Source: an uncultured Acidimicrobiaceae bacterium
GTDB taxonomy: Bacteria; Actinomycetota; Acidimicrobiia; Acidimicrobiales; Ilumatobacteraceae
Assembly: GCA_903904615.1 (NCBI GenBank)
Contig: CAIVDG010000203.1
Span: 1 to 5,866, forward strand
DNA length: 5,866 bases
Direction of reading: 5' to 3'
Shown here: positions 1-4,648 of the stretch, piece after piece
Layout of the letters: every line of letters starts with the position of its first letter
Position numbering within the stretch: position 1 is the first letter of the stretch
The notes under the pieces: model-generated
Databases searched by the model: none
What the model saw: only the letters and a program-made list of their open reading frames with translations
Told to the model about the DNA's origin: nothing
Made by a program: the position numbers and the translations under genes

Positions 1-11
1 CTAGTTACTAG
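1..11. repeat. Short palindrome CTAGTTACTAG at the window edge
   Basis: Perfect 5-bp arms CTAGT and ACTAG around one central base, covering the stop codon of the unknown gene and lying 4 bp from the larger inverted repeat at 16-43. It is too short to be meaningful alone; the adjacency is what makes it notable. Confidence 0.4.
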
Positions 12-618
12 AGCACACAACAGACACCACGTTGTCTGTTGTGAGATTCACTAACGATGTGCTGGCCGCATCGGGAAACCGTGTGATGAAGTCGCGCAGA
101 GTTGATGTGTCAATGTCTCCGCAGTCTCTCTTCACTGGCGTTGCAAGTTTCACTACCCAACCGTTGCGCAGAATGCCTTCGTCACCATTTGCTTGCATAT
201 CGATGAGGCCCGGAAGAGTGAGGTACTGCAGACCATTTGCTTTGTCTGCAGGAACCAACGCAAACCACACCACAGATTCACCCAACATGTCTGCCAACAA
301 AACGCATGCGTTTGGAGTCACAAAATCTGTACACGCTGGAACTGCGTCGTAATCGTCAACAAGTGTCCCCTCGGCAACGGTCAGCACGCGGAGATCGTCC
401 AATGCAAGTCGCATGGCGCCCGAAGAAGTGCTTCCCCCATCTTGTGACCAACCAACATCGGTGTTGACCGAATTGACGCTGGCCACTAAATCAATCTTGT
501 GCAGAACGTCTGTTGGGGTGAGCGTGTCTGGGGAATTCAGTGACGCATAGATGCCGTTGCCCAAAAACAAAGCAGCAAGCGCAACTCCAGCACCAATGAA
601 CACTGCGCGACGATTCAA
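1..618 (-). CDS. Unrecognised exported or membrane-anchored protein
   Basis: I do not recognise this 205-residue protein. It begins with two arginines (R3, R4) and a hydrophobic Ala/Gly/Leu-rich segment at about residues 5-24 (VFIGAGVALAALFLG). This fits a signal peptide, with possible cleavage after IYA at 23-25, or a single N-terminal membrane anchor. The remaining ~180 residues are soluble, acidic and rich in Thr, Val and Asp. They contain four cysteines (C96, C105, C166, C202) that could form two disulfides outside the membrane. There is no lipobox. The likely start is TTG at 618, which overlaps the hemL stop as TTGA and implies translational coupling. GTG 603 would shorten it by five residues and remove the RR. 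The stop is TAG at the very edge of the window, so the frame is complete. Its place at the end of a haem-pathway operon is suggestive, but nothing in the sequence shows haem binding or an enzyme fold. Confidence 0.75.
   Translation of the reverse strand: MNRRAVFIGAGVALAALFLGNGIYASLNSPDTLTPTDVLHKIDLVASVNSVNTDVGWSQDGGSTSSGAMRLALDDLRVLTVAEGTLVDDYDAVPACTDFVTPNACVLLADMLGESVVWFALVPADKANGLQYLTLPGLIDMQANGDEGILRNGWVVKLATPVKRDCGDIDTSTLRDFITRFPDAASTSLVNLTTDNVVSVVCSSN
16..43. repeat. 11-bp perfect inverted repeat in the last codons of the unknown gene
   Basis: Arms CACAACAGACA (16-26) and TGTCTGTTGTG (33-43) are exact reverse complements with a 6-base spacer (27-32). On the transcript the stem-loop ends 12 bases before the TAG stop. 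No U-run follows it within the window, so a classical Rho-independent terminator is not shown. It could be a U-less actinobacterial-type terminator, a 3'-end stabilising structure, or an operator for a gene beyond the left edge. Confidence 0.7.
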
Positions 619-1964
619 CTGCGCAAGCCCCCGAGTGCAATTGATGTTCGATGTGCAAGTTGTTCCATGACTTCGTCCGTGTGAGCAAGCCCTACAAAGA
701 GAGCCTCATACGCACCAGGAGCCATGGCAATTCCAGCGTCCAACATTGCATGGAAAACCTTTGCATACATTTTCTCGTCTGTTGTTTTCGCTTCGTCGAA
801 GTTTGTAGGTGCATCGGTGAGCGCATCGCCGAAATGCATACCCACCAATGTCCCGACAACTGGGAACTGTGCACGAATTCCGTTTGACGCGCATGCATCG
901 CGTAGTAGCGCCGACAGGTTTCGGGCGCGCGCAAGAAGTTCCATGTATACGTCGCCCGTTAGTTCATTCAATGCAGCAAGACCAGCAGCGGTAGCTAGTG
1001 GATTACCCGCCAATGTTCCGGCGTGAAACACACTGCCCAAAGGCGTGAGGTTTTCCATGATGTTGCGACGACCACCCACTGCACCAATAGGTAAACCACC
1101 ACCAATTACCTTGCCAAAACACGTGAGGTCGGGGCGAACGTCGTACTTTGCTTGTGCGCCACCCGTGCCAAGTCGGAATCCGGTGATGACTTCGTCAAAC
1201 ACAAGAAGCGCTCCCACGCGATCACATTCCGCACGCAATCCCTCAAGAAAACCTGGGGCGGGAGCAACAACTCCCATGTTGGCTGCAACAGGTTCCACAA
1301 ACACGGCAGCAACATCGTTGTCGAGAACAGGTACCACGTTGTACGGAAGAACCCACGTGTTCGCCACTGCTTCTTCGGGTACTCCAGCAGTTCCGGGCAG
1401 ACCAAGTGTTGCAAGTCCACTTCCACCTGCTGCCAATAATGCATCAGTTGCGCCATGAAAGTTGCCATTGAACGTGACGATTCGCTTTCGACCAGTTGCA
1501 CCACGAGCAAGACGAACAGCAGTACTGGTTGCCTCGGTGCCACTGTTCATGAAGCGCACTCGCTCACATGACGGAACTCGCTCACCAATTGCTTCTGCCA
1601 ACTTCATCTCACGTGGCGTTGGTGCACCATACGAGGTTCCGTCACCGGCAGCTGCGCGAATTGCCTCTGTCACTTTCGGATGTGCGTGGCCCAAGATAAT
1701 GGCGCCGTAACTTTGCACGAGATCAAGAAGTTCGCGACCTTCCACATCCCACACGCGCGCACCTTCTGCACGCGACACGATGTACGGAGTTCCGCCTACG
1801 GATTTGAATGCGCGGATTGACGAGTTCACACCACCGGGAATTGCGCGCGCGGAACGGTCGAAAATGCCCTGATTTGAAGGGATTCCTAGACCTCTGCACA
1901 CAGTTGGTGTGCACCCGGCCGTGACACACGTTGTTGCATCGCAATACGGAATAGTTCCAGTCAT
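615..1964 (-). CDS. hemL: Glutamate-1-semialdehyde 2,1-aminomutase HemL with Cys-rich N-terminal extension
   Basis: PLP enzyme that converts glutamate-1-semialdehyde (from HemA) to 5-aminolevulinate, the substrate of HemB. The product has 449 residues, about 15-20 more than usual. The class-III aminotransferase core is complete: IPGGVNSSIRAF (42-53), VWDVEG (71-76), YGAIILGHAHP (86-96), MNSGTEATSTAVRLARG (139-155), VFDEVITGFR (255-264) with PLP-contacting D257, FGKVIGGGLPIGAVGG (283-298) with the PLP lysine K285, and HAGTLAGNPLA (314-324). The first 30 residues are not part of the known core and hold C8, C13, C18 and C23. The start is ATG 1964: AGGA lies 5 bases upstream and overlaps the hemB stop. 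A longer frame reaching 2090 would overlap hemB by over 100 bp and is not credible. A shorter GTG start at 1901 would give 428 residues, the normal family length, but has a poor ribosome site and lies in a hairpin stem. Confidence 0.95.
   Translation of the reverse strand: MTGTIPYCDATTCVTAGCTPTVCRGLGIPSNQGIFDRSARAIPGGVNSSIRAFKSVGGTPYIVSRAEGARVWDVEGRELLDLVQSYGAIILGHAHPKVTEAIRAAAGDGTSYGAPTPREMKLAEAIGERVPSCERVRFMNSGTEATSTAVRLARGATGRKRIVTFNGNFHGATDALLAAGGSGLATLGLPGTAGVPEEAVANTWVLPYNVVPVLDNDVAAVFVEPVAANMGVVAPAPGFLEGLRAECDRVGALLVFDEVITGFRLGTGGAQAKYDVRPDLTCFGKVIGGGLPIGAVGGRRNIMENLTPLGSVFHAGTLAGNPLATAAGLAALNELTGDVYMELLARARNLSALLRDACASNGIRAQFPVVGTLVGMHFGDALTDAPTNFDEAKTTDEKMYAKVFHAMLDAGIAMAPGAYEALFVGLAHTDEVMEQLAHRTSIALGGLRS
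1895..1913 (-). repeat. 7-bp inverted repeat inside the hemL N-terminal extension
   Basis: Arms TGCACAC (1895-1901) and GTGTGCA (1907-1913) pair perfectly around a 5-base loop. They cover the codons for C18 to C23 of HemL, about 50 bases after the ATG. The alternative GTG start at 1901 would be in the stem. The repeat may only reflect repeated Cys codons. Confidence 0.45.
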
Positions 1965-1969
1965 GGTGT

Positions 1970-1973
1970 TCCT
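1970..1973 (-). promoter_or_regulatory. Ribosome binding site of hemL
   Basis: AGGA on the minus strand, five bases before ATG 1964, overlapping the TAG stop of hemB (TAGGA). It supports the ATG start and therefore supports translation of the Cys-rich N-terminal extension. Confidence 0.75.
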
Positions 1974-2955
1974 ACTGTGCTGAATACTCAGCGAACCACC
2001 GAGTGAGATACGTGAGAATGATGTCTGCGCCGGCACGTTTGATTGAGGTGAGATGTTCGAGCGCAACTGCATCGTGATCGATCCAGCCATTCGCTGCAGC
2101 GGCCTTAATCATGGAGTACTCACCGCTGACGTGATACGCGGCAACTGGCGTATCAACTGATGCGCGCACTTGCCCAATGACATCGAGATACGACAATGCA
2201 GGCTTCACCATGACAATGTCTGCGCCTTGTTCAATGTCTTCAAACACTTCACGCATTGATTCGCGTGCATTGCGCCAATCTTGTTGGTAGCCCTTGCGGT
2301 GGCCGCCACCTGCAATTTGCACGTCAACTGCGTCGCGGAATGGGCCGTACAACGCAGATGCATACTTCGCTGAGTACGCCATGATGGCGACGTTTTCAAA
2401 ACCGGCGTCGTCTAGCGCAGCGCGAATTGCCCCAACTTGGCCATCCATCATCCCGCTTGGTGCAACAACATGCGCCCCTGCGGTGGCCTGAGCAATTGCT
2501 GCGCGACAATAAATTTCCAGTGTGGCGTCGTTGTCTACCTCACCATCGCTTCCCACAATTCCGCAATGACCGTGCGAGGTGTATTCGTCCACGCACAAGT
2601 CGGCCATGATCACCATGTCATCGCCAACAGATGCACGTAAAGCACGAAGTGCCACTTGAGCAATTCCGTTTGGGTCCCACGCACCAGAACCTTCTGCATC
2701 TTTCGTTGCTGGCACCCCAAACAAGATGACGGCCTTTACGCCAAGGTCACGCAACCCGTTCACTTCGGCAACAAGTGAGTCGACAGTGTGTTGCACAACG
2801 CCCGGTAGCGAGGCGATGGGCTGAGGTTCAGAAATTCCTTCGCGAACGAACAATGGTGCCACGAGGTCCGAGACATGAAGACGAGTCTCTGCAACAAGTT
2901 CACGCATTGCGTGTGTGGTGCGAAGACGACGTGGGCGCGACGAAGGGAAACTCAC
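1972..2955 (-). CDS. hemB: Delta-aminolevulinic acid dehydratase (porphobilinogen synthase) HemB
   Basis: Condenses two 5-aminolevulinate molecules to porphobilinogen; cytoplasmic, normally a homo-octamer. The 327-residue length is typical. Both Schiff-base lysines are present: K197 in MAYSAKYASALYGPFRDA and K251 in VMVKPALSYLD. The metal-site segment reads DLCVDEYTSHGHCG (119-132), so the three ligand positions are C121, D123 and C131. This lies between the all-Cys zinc type and the Asp-rich magnesium type. The allosteric-site region RESMREVFEDIEQGAD (231-246) and the C-terminal SGEYSMIKAAAANGW and TSIKRAGAD motifs are intact. The start is GTG at 2955. It is the only start between the upstream in-frame stop (TAA, 2967-2965) and the first internal ATG, which would remove the conserved PRRLR segment. 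There is no clear Shine-Dalgarno sequence. The 54-bp gap before it is the largest in the operon. Confidence 0.97.
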   Translation of the reverse strand: MSFPSSRPRRLRTTHAMRELVAETRLHVSDLVAPLFVREGISEPQPIASLPGVVQHTVDSLVAEVNGLRDLGVKAVILFGVPATKDAEGSGAWDPNGIAQVALRALRASVGDDMVIMADLCVDEYTSHGHCGIVGSDGEVDNDATLEIYCRAAIAQATAGAHVVAPSGMMDGQVGAIRAALDDAGFENVAIMAYSAKYASALYGPFRDAVDVQIAGGGHRKGYQQDWRNARESMREVFEDIEQGADIVMVKPALSYLDVIGQVRASVDTPVAAYHVSGEYSMIKAAAANGWIDHDAVALEHLTSIKRAGADIILTYLTRWFAEYSAQ

Positions 2956-3009
2956 ACTCTGATGTTATTGGCAGGACAGGCCACCTCATCGGGGCAGAAT
3001 CACCTGTGA
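2956..3009 (-). other. 54-bp hemD-hemB intergenic gap
   Basis: This is the only real spacer in the operon. It holds no Shine-Dalgarno sequence before the hemB GTG, no U-run terminator and no convincing -35 box. It contains a TAACAT hexamer close to the hemB start, which could be an actinobacterial -10 element, and only weak 4-bp pairings (TGGC/GCCA, GATG/CATC). Confidence 0.6.
2962..2967 (-). promoter_or_regulatory. Candidate -10 element for a leaderless hemB transcript
   Basis: TAACAT on the minus strand fits the TAnnnT pattern and ends six bases before the hemB GTG. That is the spacing seen for leaderless actinobacterial mRNAs. The lack of a Shine-Dalgarno sequence for hemB agrees with this. 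There is no matching -35 box, and a hexamer this loose is common by chance. Confidence 0.22.
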
Positions 3010-3011
3010 TT
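2998..3011 (-). repeat. Small inverted repeat over the hemD stop
   Basis: AATCAC (2998-3003) and GTGATT (3006-3011) are reverse complements with a 2-base centre and overlap the hemD TAA. As RNA this would be a 5-bp stem with a 4-base loop. It is weak by itself. Confidence 0.3.
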
Positions 3012-3756
3012 AGTGGTTCTGGCTCTCCAGCACGCGTTCTGCGGTCTCGAGAAGGGATTCAAGTGTCTGCTCCGACGCAACCGCTGATACATCGATCCCG
3101 AGAGCTTGCGCCACCTTCGCCGTGGATGGTCCGATTGCAACGACTACTGGAGGAGTGGACGTGCCGAATGCTTCACACCATCCTGTGGCCGCACTTCCCG
3201 AGGCAAGTAGCAACACATCTGCAGATAATGCAGGTTGCACCATGTCGGCTGCCGGACGCAACTGAACTGTTTGATATGCAACGACTTGATTGACAGTCCA
3301 TCCCTTTGCGACTAAAGCCTGGGCGAGTGAGTCATCTGCGAGATTTCCCTGCACAAGCAATACAGAGCCCTGACCGTGCGGGAATGCATCAGCCAATGCT
3401 TCAGCACGTGCAGGTTGTGCGATGAGCGACACTGCAGTTCCGAGAGAACGCGCAGTTGCGTCTCCGACTGCCGCTATAGAGGGGTACTGCGTTGCATCTC
3501 CGGCTGCTTGAGCCGCTGCTAAGAACGGAGCAACCCGCTCGGCACCATTTGGTGATGTGACGACGAGCCAATCGAATTCATGAAACCGTTGCAAGACTTC
3601 GTCGCGCTCACGACCGTCGTCATCTGGCTCTGCGATTGCGATAAGCGGTACCTCAACCACTTCGGCACCTCTGGCTTCAAGGAGATGCCTCAATGATTCG
3701 TTTTGCGCAATGGATCGGGTGATGACAACCGATCTATTGCCGAGCGAGGAAGCCAC
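3010..3756 (-). CDS. hemD: Uroporphyrinogen-III synthase HemD
   Basis: Closes and inverts ring D of hydroxymethylbilane to give uroporphyrinogen III, the branch point to haem, sirohaem and corrins. The product is 248 residues if started at GTG 3756. The family is weakly conserved, but the pattern is clear: VVITRS (10-15), EVPLIAIAEP (35-44), DWLVVTSPNGAERV (62-75), IAAVGDATARSL (94-105), VLLVQGNLADDSL (132-144) followed by VVAYQTV (158-164), LLLASGSAATGW (182-193), and IGPSTAKVAQALG (208-220). Two similar alpha/beta halves are evident. I chose GTG 3756 over the longer GTG 3789. It lies 2 bp after the hemC stop, has GAGGA six bases upstream, and puts the first beta strand about eight residues in. 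The longer start would add 11 residues that overlap hemC with no good ribosome site. The reading fits a standalone synthase, with no fused methyltransferase domain. Confidence 0.93.
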   Translation of the reverse strand: MASSLGNRSVVITRSIAQNESLRHLLEARGAEVVEVPLIAIAEPDDDGRERDEVLQRFHEFDWLVVTSPNGAERVAPFLAAAQAAGDATQYPSIAAVGDATARSLGTAVSLIAQPARAEALADAFPHGQGSVLLVQGNLADDSLAQALVAKGWTVNQVVAYQTVQLRPAADMVQPALSADVLLLASGSAATGWCEAFGTSTPPVVVAIGPSTAKVAQALGIDVSAVASEQTLESLLETAERVLESQNH

Positions 3757-3772
3757 AGCTATTCCTCGCTCG
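3741..3772 (-). repeat. 11-bp perfect inverted repeat at the hemC/hemD junction
   Basis: Top-strand arms CGAGCGAGGAA (3741-3751) and TTCCTCGCTCG (3762-3772) are exact reverse complements around a 10-base loop (3752-3761). In the mRNA the loop carries the hemC TAG stop and the hemD GTG start, and the upstream arm contains the hemD ribosome site GAGGA. Seven of the eleven pairs are G-C. The layout suggests a translational-coupling hairpin, opened by ribosomes finishing hemC. The repeat itself is certain; the regulatory role is inferred. Confidence 0.8.
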
Positions 3773-4640
3773 CGATCTGTCGTGAACACTCTGTAGCCAT
3801 AGCCGCTCCGACAACAATGTGATCGTCAGAGTCACCAATGAATCCTTCAAGTTGTACGCAATCATCTCCGCTATCAGTTGCCATGAAAGCGCGGAATACG
3901 CCATCTGTTGATAGATGCGCACCGACAGGAACAGAACAGCCAGCACCAAGTATCGCCAAGAATGCACGCTCTGCTTCCACCGCACGACGACTCTGTGCGT
4001 GATCGATGCGGGAGAGAATAGAAAGTGTGCCGGTGTCGGATTCACGACATTCCACAGCAACAGACCCCTGACCCACCATAGGCACCGCAAGATCGAGAGG
4101 TAGTACCTGAGTGATCTGACCCGTGATTCCCAGAATTTCCATTGCTGCAACTGCCATCACAATTGCACCGCCGTCGGGAATCTTTGACAGTCGCGTTTGA
4201 ATGTTTCCGCGCAAATCAACAAACTGAAGATCTGGTCGAACACGCTTCAGTTGGGCACGACGACGCACCGAACCTGTAGCAACTGTTGCCCCGTGCGCAA
4301 GTGACTCGAGGGTTGCACCAACAAGTGCATCATTCGGTGTGCGTCGTTCACCAATTGCACCAATGATTAACCCATCTGCTTTTTGTGATGGCAAATCTTT
4401 TGCGGAATGAACCGCAATGTCTGCTCGTCCATCAAGAACTGCGTGCTGCACTTCTTTCACAAAAACGCCTTGCCCGCCCATTTGGTGCAACGGAGTTGTC
4501 GCGTTGACATCACCACGAGTATCTACGTAGACGTACTCCACCTCGACATTGGGTTGAGTACGAGTAATGAGTGCGCCAACATGTTCGGACTGAGCGCGTG
4601 CTTGTGCGCTCGAACGTGTTGCGATTCGTAAAACAGTCAT
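3759..4640 (-). CDS. hemC: Porphobilinogen deaminase (hydroxymethylbilane synthase) HemC
   Basis: Polymerises four porphobilinogens into linear hydroxymethylbilane using a covalently bound dipyrromethane cofactor; cytoplasmic. The 293-residue length is normal for the family. Visible family motifs are LRIATRSSAQARAQ near the N-terminus (4-17), GGQGVFVKEVQ (55-65), HSAKDLPS (78-85) with catalytic D82, and the Arg-rich cofactor-binding stretch GSVRRRAQL (123-131) with DLRGNIQTRL (142-151). GAGCSVPVGAH (232-242) carries the cofactor-attachment cysteine C235. The start is the ATG at 4640, whose product begins directly at the first beta strand. No convincing Shine-Dalgarno sequence lies in front of it: the 8 bp after the hemA stop and the preceding codons lack a GGAG-like stretch. 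Translation may depend on coupling to hemA. The gene ends in TAG at 3761-3759, inside the loop of the hemC/hemD inverted repeat. Confidence 0.97.
   Translation of the reverse strand: MTVLRIATRSSAQARAQSEHVGALITRTQPNVEVEYVYVDTRGDVNATTPLHQMGGQGVFVKEVQHAVLDGRADIAVHSAKDLPSQKADGLIIGAIGERRTPNDALVGATLESLAHGATVATGSVRRRAQLKRVRPDLQFVDLRGNIQTRLSKIPDGGAIVMAVAAMEILGITGQITQVLPLDLAVPMVGQGSVAVECRESDTGTLSILSRIDHAQSRRAVEAERAFLAILGAGCSVPVGAHLSTDGVFRAFMATDSGDDCVQLEGFIGDSDDHIVVGAAMATECSRQIASEE
3763..3767 (-). promoter_or_regulatory. Ribosome binding site of hemD
   Basis: GAGGA on the minus strand, six bases before GTG 3756. It lies within the last codons of hemC and decides the hemD start. The same bases form part of one arm of the 11-bp inverted repeat at 3741-3772, so the site would be paired when that stem forms. 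Confidence 0.75.
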
Positions 4641-4648
4641 AGAGATGT

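Noticed and set aside
1045..1458. Plus-strand open frame of 137 residues
   Set aside because: It is rich in Pro, Thr, Ser, Ala and Arg, as expected for the antisense of a well-conserved hemL core, with no ribosome site or motif.
1965..2090. Longer hemL reading frame starting at 2090, adding 42 residues
   Set aside because: It would overlap the conserved C-terminus of hemB by over 100 bp and has no homology to HemL. The ATG at 1964 has its own ribosome site right at the hemB stop.
2961..2990. Possible two-part stem (GATG/CATC outside TGGC/GCCA) in the hemD-hemB gap
   Set aside because: Both arms are only 4 bp with an unequal internal loop; not distinguishable from chance.
2775..3293. Plus-strand open frame of 172 residues
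   Set aside because: It lies antisense to hemB and hemD, crosses their junction, and has low-complexity composition with no recognisable motif.
3757..3789. Longer hemD start at GTG 3789
   Set aside because: It overlaps hemC by 31 bp and has only a distant purine run. GTG 3756 has GAGGA at ideal spacing and fits the family N-terminus.
3734..4150. Second minus-strand frame of 138 residues within hemC
   Set aside because: It is an out-of-frame shadow rich in Trp, Leu and Arg, while the HemC frame over the same bases carries catalytic motifs.
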